Shown here piece after piece: positions 34,917 through 42,892 of a stretch of DNA of 64,000 bases. Source of the DNA: JAWBSP01 sp964632175. Lineage in GTDB: Archaea; Hadarchaeota; Hadarchaeia; Hadarchaeales; JAWBSP01. The position numbers and the translations under genes are program-made. The stretch is taken from positions 1 through 64,000 of the forward strand of contig CAZWBJ010000003.1 in the NCBI GenBank assembly GCA_964632175.1, in the 5' to 3' direction. Under the pieces are notes generated by a model. The model saw only the letters and a list, made by a program, of their open reading frames with translations, was not told the origin of the DNA and did not search any database. Position 1 is the stretch's first letter; every line of letters starts with the position of its first letter.

Positions 34917-36277
34917 GGGATGTGCTGATAGTTGGTGCTGGCCCTGCAGGTCTTTTTGCGGCTAAAACGCTCGCAGAGGCGGGGCTCTCCGTGCTGGTGG
35001 TGGATGCGGGGGAGCCCATCGAGAGAAGATCCTGCCCCGCGGCGGAGAGGGGGAGATGCCAGAGGTGTACTCCATGTCGGGTGATGTGTGGTATAGGTGG
35101 GGCGGGAGGGATGTCAAGTGGAACCCTGAACCTCAGCCCTCAGATCGGCGGTGAGCTGAGCGTGCTGGCGGGAGGAGAGAGGAGGGCCTGGGAACTGATA
35201 GGAGAGGTGGATGGGACTTTTCTGCGTCACGGTGCCCCCCAAGAGCTGAAGGAGGCAGGGGGAAGGGAAGTCAAGTGGCTCGAGGAGAAGGCTAGGAGGG
35301 CAGGCGTCAGATTTATACCCATTCGCCAGAGACACATCGGAAGCGAACTTCTGCCGGGGGTTATCGGATCCTTTGTAAGGGAGCTCGCCGGCAGAGGGGT
35401 GGTTTTCCTCCCGCGTCTCAGGATCGAGAGGATAGGAAAGGGTTGGGTGAGCGCCGGGGGGAGGAGGCTCAGGGCGAGGTACCTCCTTCTTGCACCCGGA
35501 AGGTTCGGAGCCGAGTGGCTGCTCTCCCAGGCGCAGGCTCTAGGAATGAGGTACGAGTACGGTCCCATCGACATAGGCGTGAGGGTGGAAACGCCGGCGA
35601 GAGTTCTGGAGCCTGCCGTCAGGGTCTCTTGGGACCCCAAGTTCCATATCGTGACCGACACCTTCAGGGATTTCGTCAGGACCTTCTGCTGCAACTACCG
35701 TGGATTCGTCCTAGAGGAGAGGTACGGGGATTTCGCCGGCGTGAACGGCCAGAGCCTCAGGGCGAGAAAATCGAACAACGCCAACTTTGCCCTCTTGGTG
35801 AGGGTTGAACTCACCCATCCCGTGACCAACACCCTCGCATACGGAAGCTCCATCGCGAGGCTCGCCACCGCCATAGGCGGCGGTTTCCCGCTCCTCCAGA
35901 GACTGGGGGATCTCAGGAGGGGGAGGAGGTCCACTTGGGAGAGGATAAGGAGCGGGGGGCTCAAACCGACCCTTCTCAGCGTCACGCCGGGGGATATCTC
36001 CATGGCTCTGCCCGGGAGGATGGTCACGGATTTGCTGGAGGCCCTAGAAAAGCTGGACAGGGTGTTGCCTGGGGTGGCCTCAGATCAGACCCTCCTCTAC
36101 GCCCCTGAGCTCAAGCTATATGCTCTTCGAGTCGTTGTAGATGAAAACATGCAGACCAGCGTGCCCGGAATTTTTGTGGCGGGGGACGGGGCGGGACTGT
36201 CGAGGGGGATTGTGGGGGCGGCCGCGACAGGCATTTTGGCGGCACGGGGAATACTGAGGAAGGAGGGAGTGGAGTGA
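34913..36277 (+). CDS. FAD-dependent dehydrogenase (COG2509 type)
   Basis: 454 residues from a TTG overlapping the previous stop (TTGA); GTG 34922 is the other candidate. The FAD-binding Rossmann motif is VGAGPAGLFAAKTL, and the C-terminal FAD segment is GIFVAGDGAGLSRGIVGAAATG. A six-cysteine region lies at about residues 36-60, including CQRC and CGIGGAGGMSSG. The family is widespread but of unknown reaction. Confidence 0.88.
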   Translation: MRDVLIVGAGPAGLFAAKTLAEAGLSVLVVDAGEPIERRSCPAAERGRCQRCTPCRVMCGIGGAGGMSSGTLNLSPQIGGELSVLAGGERRAWELIGEVDGTFLRHGAPQELKEAGGREVKWLEEKARRAGVRFIPIRQRHIGSELLPGVIGSFVRELAGRGVVFLPRLRIERIGKGWVSAGGRRLRARYLLLAPGRFGAEWLLSQAQALGMRYEYGPIDIGVRVETPARVLEPAVRVSWDPKFHIVTDTFRDFVRTFCCNYRGFVLEERYGDFAGVNGQSLRARKSNNANFALLVRVELTHPVTNTLAYGSSIARLATAIGGGFPLLQRLGDLRRGRRSTWERIRSGGLKPTLLSVTPGDISMALPGRMVTDLLEALEKLDRVLPGVASDQTLLYAPELKLYALRVVVDENMQTSVPGIFVAGDGAGLSRGIVGAAATGILAARGILRKEGVE

Positions 36278-36474
36278 AAGGGGTTTACCTCCTCATTCTC
36301 TTCTGCGCGGGGGTCCTCCTCTGGCAGGGCGCACCCTCCCGGCCCATTACGCTCAGGGGTTTGGTGGTGGGATTGGGCTGGATGCTCATGGCCATTTCCC
36401 TGTACGGTGTGGCCTCCAAACTGGAAGAGATGCGAAAGCAGGAAAGTAAAAGGGCGCGCAGGGGGAAATCCTAA
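36274..36474 (+). CDS. small two-helix membrane protein
   Basis: 66 residues from a GTG overlapping the flavoprotein stop (GTGA). Two hydrophobic helices (about 4-20 and 28-48) are followed by a basic tail rich in Lys and Arg. It immediately precedes rpl18e, whose ATG overlaps its last base. Not recognised. Confidence 0.6.
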   Translation: MKGVYLLILFCAGVLLWQGAPSRPITLRGLVVGLGWMLMAISLYGVASKLEEMRKQESKRARRGKS

Positions 36475-36824
36475 TGCCAAGGCCAACAGGACCCACCAAC
36501 CCGGTGATAAGGGAGCTGGTTGCGAGGCTGAGGCAGAGGAGGGAAGGAGTCTGGCGGAGGGCGGCCGAACTCCTCTCGAGGCCCACCAGAAGAAGAGTGG
36601 AGGTGAACCTCAGCAAGATAAACAGGTACGGTGACAAAGGCGTGCTGCTGGTTCCGGGCGTGGTCCTAGCTTCGGGGACTCTGGAGAAACCCGTCACGGT
36701 TTCGGCCCTCCGCTTCTCAGCCGAGGCGAGGAGGAAGATAACCGAGGCCGGGGGAAGGGCTCTGGGGGTGGAGCAACTGCTGGAGGAGAATCCCGAGGGG
36801 AAGGGGGTGATCATACTCATATGA
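36474..36824 (+). CDS. rpl18e: 50S ribosomal protein L18e
   Basis: 116 residues. The start RPTGPTNPVIRELVARLR, the central EVNLSKINRYGDKG and VVLASGTLEKPVTVSALRFS are typical of archaeal L18e. It begins the conserved archaeal block L18e-L13-S9-rpoN, all joined by overlaps. Confidence 0.97.
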   Translation: MPRPTGPTNPVIRELVARLRQRREGVWRRAAELLSRPTRRRVEVNLSKINRYGDKGVLLVPGVVLASGTLEKPVTVSALRFSAEARRKITEAGGRALGVEQLLEENPEGKGVIILI

Positions 36825-37249
36825 CCTTGGTGGTGGACGGGAGCGGGCAGATCCTCGGAAGGCTGGCGAGCTTGGTGGCCAAGCGCCTCCTGGAAGGCGA
36901 AAGGGTGATCGTGGTTAACTCTGAAAAAATCGTCCTGTCCGGCAGGAGGAGCACGATCTTCAGGGAGTATGACGAGTGGATGGAGGTGAGGGGGAGGACA
37001 AACCCGAGAAAGGGTCCCAAACATTTCAGAAGGCCGGACGATATATTCAGGCAGGTGGTCAGGGGCATGCTCCCGATCAAGAAAGCCAAGGGAAGGGAGG
37101 CGCTGGGCAGGCTTAGGGTGCATGTGGGAGTTCCGGAAGACTTGTCTAACGTTTCCAAGACCACCTTCCCAGAGGCCAGTGCCGGCAAGCTGGGAGGCAG
37201 GTTCATCACTCTCGGGGAACTGAGCCGCTACTTGGGGGTGGAAATTTGA
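36821..37249 (+). CDS. rpl13: 50S ribosomal protein L13
   Basis: 142 residues, with VVDGSGQILGRLASLVAKRLL at the N-terminus and the RGMLPIKKAKGREALGRLRVHVGVP region. Order and overlaps match other archaea. The stop overlaps the S9 TTG start. Confidence 0.97.
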   Translation: MTLVVDGSGQILGRLASLVAKRLLEGERVIVVNSEKIVLSGRRSTIFREYDEWMEVRGRTNPRKGPKHFRRPDDIFRQVVRGMLPIKKAKGREALGRLRVHVGVPEDLSNVSKTTFPEASAGKLGGRFITLGELSRYLGVEI

Positions 37250-37638
37250 AGCCCTTGCAGGAGGTGGGGCGTAGGAAGACCGCCGTGGCTAGGGCGACCC
37301 TGAAGGAGGGAAAGGGAAGGGTTTATATAAACGGCATCCCGCTCGAATGCTGGGAGCCAGAACTCGCTAGGCTGAGGATTTCGGAGCCTCTGCTGTTGGC
37401 TCCAGATCTCGCCAAAAAGGTGGATCTTTGGGTCAAGGTTAAGGGAGGGGGGTGGGCCGGGCAGGCCGATGCCGTGAGGACGGCGGTGGCCAGGGCCCTG
37501 ATCAGGTTCGATCCCTCGGTTAGGGAAGTTTTCAAAAAGTACGACTGGGCTCTAATCAAGAGTGACGTGAGGAAAAAGGAGAGGAAAAAACCGGGGGGGC
37601 CTGGGGCTAGGGCTAAATTCCAGAAGAGCTATAGGTGA
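37246..37638 (+). CDS. rps9: 30S ribosomal protein S9
   Basis: 130 residues from a TTG (TTGA overlap). VGRRKTAVARATLKEGKGRVYING is the family start, and the basic tail ends FQKSYR, the arginine reaching the P-site tRNA. KVKGGGWAGQADAVRTAVARAL is conserved. Confidence 0.97.
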   Translation: MKPLQEVGRRKTAVARATLKEGKGRVYINGIPLECWEPELARLRISEPLLLAPDLAKKVDLWVKVKGGGWAGQADAVRTAVARALIRFDPSVREVFKKYDWALIKSDVRKKERKKPGGPGARAKFQKSYR

Positions 37639-37641
37639 AGC

Positions 37642-37830
37642 ATGAGGCCCGTCCGTTGCATGACCTGTGGGAAGTTGCTGGGGGACAAATTCGAGGAGTT
37701 CGACCGCAGGTCGAAGGAGGGGGAGGATCCGAAGAAGATACTGGACGAGATGGGGATAAAGAGGTACTGCTGCCGGGCCACCATGCTTACCAGCGTGGAT
37801 CTCACGGAGGAACTGGCCAAGTACAGGTAG
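37642..37830 (+). CDS. rpoN: DNA-directed RNA polymerase subunit N (Rpb10)
   Basis: 62 residues. The zinc-binding signature MTCGKLLGDKFEEF and RYCCRATMLT identify this small polymerase subunit. It follows S9 as in many archaea. Confidence 0.97.
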   Translation: MRPVRCMTCGKLLGDKFEEFDRRSKEGEDPKKILDEMGIKRYCCRATMLTSVDLTEELAKYR

Positions 37831-38103
37831 TTGGAGAGAGTTCACGTCTACATCCGGGGGCTCGTCCAGGGCGTTTTCTTCCGATACCACCTTCAGAGGC
37901 TTGCCAGGAAGCTGGGGGTGAAGGGCTGGGTGAGGAACCTTCCGGACGGGAGGGTGGAGGCGGTGATGGAGGGGAGAAAGGAGGCGCTCGAGCAGATGTT
38001 GGATTTCTGCAGGAGGGGACCCCCGGGGGCCGTGGTCGAGGGAGTGGAAGCGGAGTGGGGGAAGGCGGAGGGACAGTTCAGGGATTTTGAGGTGAGGTAC
38101 TAA
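37831..38103 (+). CDS. acyP: acylphosphatase
   Basis: 90 residues from a TTG directly after the rpoN stop. The catalytic loop GLVQGVFFRYHLQRLA holds the phosphate-binding Arg, and the catalytic Asn is in GWVRNLPDGRVEAVMEG. Hydrolyses acyl phosphates such as carbamoyl phosphate or 1,3-bisphosphoglycerate. Convergent with the CBS genes, 6 bp from the next stop. Confidence 0.94.
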   Translation: MERVHVYIRGLVQGVFFRYHLQRLARKLGVKGWVRNLPDGRVEAVMEGRKEALEQMLDFCRRGPPGAVVEGVEAEWGKAEGQFRDFEVRY

Positions 38104-38109
38104 CCAGTC

Positions 38110-39030
38110 TCAGGTCCAGGGAATCAACAGCTTGAGCATATCGTGTTCCGTGATTATCCCCTCCAGCTTTTCCTCCTCCACCACGGGCAGCCCCCCGCAC
38201 CCTTTCTGGATCATGAGGGAGGCGGCTTCCCCTACATCCCTTTCGGGGGAGATGGTCACTGGGTTTCTCGTCATTATCCCCGAGACCGCCTTTCCAAGCG
38301 CCTCCTCCACCTTTCCCGAGGGCATCTCCTCAAAGATCCTGCTGGTTCCGAAGTACCGGAGCAGATCCACGCTCGTCACGATTCCCTGGAGTTTTTTCCC
38401 GGCCGTCACGGGGAGGCGCCTCACCCCGCGGGAGATCATCTCGGTACAGGCTTTTTTGATGGGGTCCGCCGGTGTGAGGACAAAAGGATGGCGGGTCATG
38501 TAATAGCTGACGGGGTTGCCCGTGACTTCTGGAAGGTAGGGCAGGAAATCCCTCTCCGAAACGATCCCCACCACCCTCTCCTGCTCGTCCAGTATGGGCA
38601 CGCCACCCACCCCCGTCCTGAGGAGGAGCCTGACTCCATCCTCTATCGACATCTGGTTGGTGGCGTAGATGGGCTCCTCCGACATGATCAGGCTGACCGG
38701 CTGGTTCACGGCCGCGGCGAAGTTCCCCCTGAATTTCTCCTCAACTATCTTGTACTTCTCCCCTCCGCCTAGGAAATTTATCAGATCCCTAGTTATGAGG
38801 ATTCCCAGTAGCTTCCCCGTTCCAGGGTGGACCACCGGGAGCCTCCGGATCCTGCGCCCCACCATCAGCTCGGCGGCGTCCTTTATCCTGAAGGTGGGGG
38901 GGACGGTCACCACCTCCCTCTTGGCTAGGGTCATGAGGGTCCCCTCCTTCCGGCTGGGCCTCGACTTGAACTCCCTAGGGCCCCTCTCCCGCGCTTTGTA
39001 GCCTAGGTCGGGTGGCCTAACGATTCTCAC
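38110..39030 (-). CDS. four-CBS-domain protein
   Basis: 306 residues made of four CBS repeats (about 40-100, 108-165, 173-230 and 245-303), each with the pattern of a conserved Pro/Val strand followed by GIVTSVDL-, GIVSERDF- or GIITEHDM-type ends. CBS pairs bind adenosyl ligands such as AMP, ATP or SAM. The N-terminal 30 residues carry a short basic segment. No catalytic domain is present. It is the last of three tandem CBS genes and overlaps the next by 14 bp. Confidence 0.88.
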   Translation of the reverse strand: MRIVRPPDLGYKARERGPREFKSRPSRKEGTLMTLAKREVVTVPPTFRIKDAAELMVGRRIRRLPVVHPGTGKLLGILITRDLINFLGGGEKYKIVEEKFRGNFAAAVNQPVSLIMSEEPIYATNQMSIEDGVRLLLRTGVGGVPILDEQERVVGIVSERDFLPYLPEVTGNPVSYYMTRHPFVLTPADPIKKACTEMISRGVRRLPVTAGKKLQGIVTSVDLLRYFGTSRIFEEMPSGKVEEALGKAVSGIMTRNPVTISPERDVGEAASLMIQKGCGGLPVVEEEKLEGIITEHDMLKLLIPWT

Positions 39031-39784
39031 GTATCCACCTCCTCAACACGGAGAGTTTGGTGAGCATCCCGACAAGGTTCCCCCCCTCCACCACCGGGAG
39101 ATGGCTTATCCCGTGTTTCCCCATCAGCGAGAGGGCCTCTCCAATCCCCAGCGAGGGCGGCACGGTGATGGCGGGGGATCTCATGCAGCTCCTGACCTTG
39201 GCCACCGCCCCCTCCAGCCTGCCCGAGCGGATGAGGTCGTACCTGGTGATTATGCCGATCACCTCCGTCTTCCCGCCCTTCCTTCTCACCACAGCCATTC
39301 CCGAGCACCCCACGCTCTCCATCCTCTCCCACACCCGGTTGATCCCCTCCTCCGGGTCGGTCACCTCCGGTTCCTCCATAAACTCCTCCACCCTTCCCCT
39401 TAGCGAGATGGCGCCTAGGAAGGCCGTGGCGCTCGCCATCCCGAGCAACCTCCTGTCGCTCCAGCTCTGGATGACGGGAAGTTCCAGAATTTCAGAGGTC
39501 ACCATCCTCTCCACCGCCCGGTCCACCGGATCGTGCGGGAGGAGCAGGTTTTGAGGCGGCAGCATGAGACCGAAAACCAGCACGCCGGATTTGGTGGCCC
39601 CAACTTTTAGAGCCTCCCTGTCGGTCAGGATACCTTCCACCCTTCCCTCCTCAACCACCGGAAGAACCCTCACACCCGTGGAGCGCATGAGGGACCTTGC
39701 ATGCGTGACCAGATCCCTAGGGTTAACATACGCGCGGCAGGGAACCATGATATCCCTAACTAGACTGGGCCCCCGCGGAAACAC
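39017..39784 (-). CDS. four-CBS-domain protein
   Basis: 255 residues, again four CBS units with the ends EGILTDREA, LLGMASATAF, IGIITRYDLI and VGMLTKLSVL. The second unit is the most divergent. No other domain is seen. The arrangement suggests two Bateman modules in one chain and a homo- or hetero-oligomer with its neighbours. Confidence 0.85.
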   Translation of the reverse strand: MFPRGPSLVRDIMVPCRAYVNPRDLVTHARSLMRSTGVRVLPVVEEGRVEGILTDREALKVGATKSGVLVFGLMLPPQNLLLPHDPVDRAVERMVTSEILELPVIQSWSDRRLLGMASATAFLGAISLRGRVEEFMEEPEVTDPEEGINRVWERMESVGCSGMAVVRRKGGKTEVIGIITRYDLIRSGRLEGAVAKVRSCMRSPAITVPPSLGIGEALSLMGKHGISHLPVVEGGNLVGMLTKLSVLRRWIRENR

Positions 39785-39789
39785 TCACA

Positions 39790-40314
39790 TCATTCCATCG
39801 AGTCCTTACAGTTCTCGCAGACCCACTTGCCGTTGACCTCGTAAAGGTGGGAGGAGACTTCCCCGCAGACCTCGCAAACGCTGGTGCTTATTTCCTCGGC
39901 CGGGGGCAGGGAGACGTCTGCAAACTCGGCCATCTCCGGAACCACGGACGCGAGGTCGCTGGCGGTCACGATCCCCACGAGCTTTCCCTCATTGATCACG
40001 GGCAACCTCCTTATGTCGTGCTTGCTCATGAGCTTGGCGGCCTCGCTCACCTCCACGTCGGGGCCGATGGTTATTGGTGGGGAGGACATCACCTCTCCCA
40101 CCAGAACCTTGCTGGGCTTCAGGTCCAGCCCCACCACCTTGGTCAGGATGTCCCTTTCCGTGACGATGCCTATGGGCTCCCTGTTCTGAACCACCACTAG
40201 GCATCCCACCCTGTGAGAACTCATGAGCTTGGCCGCCTTGGCGATATCGTCTTTGGGGGTGATGGTTACAACTTCTTTGGTCATCACCTCTTTTACTGGA
40301 ATGGTTCTCCTCAT
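39790..40314 (-). CDS. CBS-pair protein with C-terminal zinc ribbon
   Basis: 174 residues. One CBS pair (about 5-60 and 70-125) contains GIVTERDILTKVVG and KHDIRRLPVINEGKLVGIVTASDL. It is followed by a C-terminal zinc ribbon with CEVCG and CENC pairs. This architecture is known in archaea, and the ribbon may bind nucleic acid or a protein partner. First of the three CBS genes. A CTTATTAAG element about 26 nt before the ATG is a likely TATA box. Confidence 0.88.
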   Translation of the reverse strand: MRRTIPVKEVMTKEVVTITPKDDIAKAAKLMSSHRVGCLVVVQNREPIGIVTERDILTKVVGLDLKPSKVLVGEVMSSPPITIGPDVEVSEAAKLMSKHDIRRLPVINEGKLVGIVTASDLASVVPEMAEFADVSLPPAEEISTSVCEVCGEVSSHLYEVNGKWVCENCKDSME

Positions 40315-40390
40315 CCCAAACCGCTGAGTTTTTCTTAATAAGGGTTCCTTCCAGAGTGAAAGCCTAAATCATAGAAAAAGAAAAATTGAT

Positions 40391-41083
40391 TTGGAAGTTG
40401 ACAAGTGGAAGGAGTTCGCCGCCGAGAGGGCTTGTGAGTTTGTTGAGGACGGAATGAGGGTCGGGCTGGGCTCGGGGACCACCGTACAGAGAATCATCCG
40501 GGCGCTCGTCAGGAGAAGACCCCGGGCCAAGTTCGTTCCCGCCTCAAGCTCCACCGAGGAACTGGCGAGGAGGAGCGGGCTGAACCTCATCCCTCTAGAG
40601 ACCCCCGAGCTTGATTTGGTGCTGGATGGGGCGGACGAGGTGGATCCAGAGTTCAACGCCCTAAAGGGAAAAGGTGGGGCCCTCACACGGGAGAAGATCC
40701 TCTGCCACGCGGCCAAGAAAGTGATTCTGGTGGTTGACAGGACCAAGCTCGTCAGGACTCTGGGGGGTCCCGTTCCCGTGGAGGTTCTCCCCTTCGCCCT
40801 CACCTTTGTGGGGAGGAAGCTGGAGGAGCTCGGGGGGGAGCCGCGACTGAGGGAGGTGAGCGGATCTCCCTTTCTCACCGACAACGGGAATTACATTCTG
40901 GACACGGCCTTCGGGAAAATCCGAGATCCGGTGAAACTGGAACGGGAAATAAATCAGATGCCCGGGGTAATCGAGAACGGCATCTTCCCGAGGGCGGCGG
41001 ATGAAATTGTTGTGGGGCATGAGGGGGGAGCGAGCGTGGTGCGAGGGCGGAGGCAGTTCCTCTCCCTTTTGAAGTCATTTTAG
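40391..41083 (+). CDS. rpiA: ribose-5-phosphate isomerase A
   Basis: 230 residues from a TTG. Interconverts ribulose 5-phosphate and ribose 5-phosphate. The motifs VGLGSGTTVQRIIRAL, DLVLDGADEVDP and GGALTREKI, with the catalytic Glu in that loop, are diagnostic. Divergent from the CBS genes across a 76-bp spacer holding AT-rich promoter-like sequences for both. Confidence 0.96.
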   Translation: MEVDKWKEFAAERACEFVEDGMRVGLGSGTTVQRIIRALVRRRPRAKFVPASSSTEELARRSGLNLIPLETPELDLVLDGADEVDPEFNALKGKGGALTREKILCHAAKKVILVVDRTKLVRTLGGPVPVEVLPFALTFVGRKLEELGGEPRLREVSGSPFLTDNGNYILDTAFGKIRDPVKLEREINQMPGVIENGIFPRAADEIVVGHEGGASVVRGRRQFLSLLKSF

Positions 41084-41106
41084 CCTCTGAAAAGTAGAAA
41101 AAGATT

Positions 41107-41181
41107 GCCGGGGTAGCTAAGCCTGGTGATAGCGCGGGACTCATAATCCCGAGGTCGCGGGTTCAAATCCCGCCCCCGGCA
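41107..41181 (+). tRNA. tRNA-Met (CAT), elongator type
   Basis: Acceptor GCCGGGG/CCCCGGC with discriminator A, D-stem GCT/AGC, anticodon stem CGGGA/TCCCG around loop CTCATAA (anticodon CAT), and T-stem GCGGG/CCCGC. The acceptor lacks the initiator features, and the body resembles archaeal elongator tRNA-Met. A tRNA-Ile2 read through agmatidine cannot be fully excluded. No intron, no encoded CCA. Confidence 0.93.
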
Positions 41182-41196
41182 CTATCTTGCTGCCCT

Positions 41197-41514
41197 TCAC
41201 TTATCGAGGCTATTTTTCCTTTTCCTTAGGAGGGCAAACACACTTAAAACGTATCCAATTTTTCGTTTTGAACTGAAGGGCCCGCCACTAGTAATCGGTC
41301 CCTCCTCAGGAATCACAAGCTTTCGCGGATCGACCTTACCTCTGCACTCGCACTCGCATTTGAACGGTTCAATCAAGTGCACTTGGACAAGCTGGATCGC
41401 GACACGGGATAAGGAGTAACATAAGGCCTGGTGGCGATTAGTGGTACCACCGGGAATTTGCGCAAAGCGGTAACATCTGCTCTCACCACAAATCTGAGTT
41501 ATCTTTTGGAGAGC
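41197..41514 (-). other. start-less open frame in an AT-richer gene-poor gap (41182-41764)
   Basis: The 583 bp between tRNA-Met and the prenyl reductase hold no secure gene and are clearly poorer in G+C than the surroundings. On the minus strand a 105-codon open stretch runs from 41514 to a stop at 41197 with no ATG. GTG 41382 would give 61 residues with a Cys-x-Cys-x-Cys run (FKCECECRG). It may be a decayed gene or mobile-element remnant beside a tRNA. I recognise no family. Confidence 0.3.
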
Positions 41515-41764
41515 TTACAAAGCAGGTGAAATAGACCGGAGAAACTTCAACATGTCGTCAGATCACAATAGAGAGGGGGGAGTTAGCTAACTGAACGTGA
41601 TATCGAGTCCCTATGTTTTCTCTCCCCCAGTAGTTCCTTCTTTTCAGGTAGTTCCTGACACGCAATCTGTTACTTTTTTCACCTTCAGCTTTATCTCTAA
41701 GAATATTCCCTTCTATCTTTTTGCCGGGCGTCTGGTTTGGGTGCAGGGAATTGCTTGATTGCCG

Positions 41765-42868
41765 TCATTCGCCCAAACTCAGGAGAGGAGCGAAGGGTAA
41801 TCTTCTCAACAGGCGGGAATGGTAATCAAAATCCGCCTCCCTTGTAATGAATTTTTGGATTTTTCCCCTTTCCAACATTTTAATCAGGAACTCGATTTCC
41901 TTGTCCCCAAACTGGGAGTAAATGGAGAAGGCTAGTTCTCCCCACCTGAATTCGGATCCAAACTTCCTCCCCACGGCTCGCCCGTAACTCTCAAGCGTTC
42001 CGCCTTTACTCAAATAATCTGAAACCGCCTCAGTCGCAAGCTTGGCACAGGAGAGACCGATGTATAATCCCCCCTTGGTGAGGGGCTTCACCTGCCCGGC
42101 CGCGTCTCCGATGAGGATCACCCCTTCTCCAACAGGGCGGGGGCGAGCGGTTTTGATCACATCCACCGAAGGTCTTGGGATCTTTCCCCTGATTCTTTTC
42201 TCAAGCTTTTTCAGGAGGCCCCTGAGGAAGGGGAGGGGATTCTGCACGGTTCCAACCCCCACCCTAGCCCTCTCCCCCGCCGGGACCAGCCAGCCGAAAA
42301 AGCCTGGGGCCACCTCCCTGCCGAAATAGAGCTCCGCAAACTGCGGGGTAGTCTCCGCCTTCACCTCCACCTGGGCGAACCTCATGAACCTGCGTTTCGT
42401 CTCCAGTCCAGAGTCTCTCGCCACCACCGAGTTGGGTCCGTCCGCACCCACGATCACCCTCCCCTCGACGCTGCGATTTCCCAGCCTCACCCTCCCTCCT
42501 TCCACCCCTCTGCACCTTTGACCTAGGTACAGCTCAGCACCCGCCCTCACCGCCATATCCGCTAGGAACCGGTCGAAGGCCGGTCTGTCTATCACCCAGG
42601 CCTCAGGTCTCCCTCTGGTGATTTCCACCCTCCTTCCCGAGGGCGAGTGAAGGATGGCTCCCCTCAGCTCCTCTAGGATGAGCGATTTCTTCAGCGGCAG
42701 CCCAAGTTCATTCATCCCCCCTATCCCGACCACGCCCGCACAGCACCAGGGATATCCGATCTTCCGGTGCTCCTCAAAGATCGCCACCTTCCATCCCCTC
42801 CGCGCGAGGTCCCCGGCGAAAAAGCACCCCACCGGCCCCCCTCCCACCACCAGGGCATCAAAACCCAT
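41765..42868 (-). CDS. geranylgeranyl reductase family flavoprotein
   Basis: 367 residues. The FAD-binding start VVGGGPVGCFFAGDLARRGW is followed by the family signature YPWCCAGVVG, and later GDAAGQVKPLTKGGLYIGL. Relatives reduce the double bonds of geranylgeranyl chains in archaeal membrane lipids. This fits archaeol maturation, but paralogs act on other isoprenoids, so the substrate is inferred. Divergent from the next gene with 24 bp between starts. Confidence 0.88.
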   Translation of the reverse strand: MGFDALVVGGGPVGCFFAGDLARRGWKVAIFEEHRKIGYPWCCAGVVGIGGMNELGLPLKKSLILEELRGAILHSPSGRRVEITRGRPEAWVIDRPAFDRFLADMAVRAGAELYLGQRCRGVEGGRVRLGNRSVEGRVIVGADGPNSVVARDSGLETKRRFMRFAQVEVKAETTPQFAELYFGREVAPGFFGWLVPAGERARVGVGTVQNPLPFLRGLLKKLEKRIRGKIPRPSVDVIKTARPRPVGEGVILIGDAAGQVKPLTKGGLYIGLSCAKLATEAVSDYLSKGGTLESYGRAVGRKFGSEFRWGELAFSIYSQFGDKEIEFLIKMLERGKIQKFITREADFDYHSRLLRRLPFAPLLSLGE

Positions 42869-42892
42869 CTTTTACCTCCGCCGCAGATGTAG

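Noticed and set aside
41765..41767. TGA as selenocysteine or recoded stop in the prenyl reductase
   Set aside because: The protein already has normal length and ending, and no SECIS-like element is evident; the open frame after it is noted only as a curiosity.
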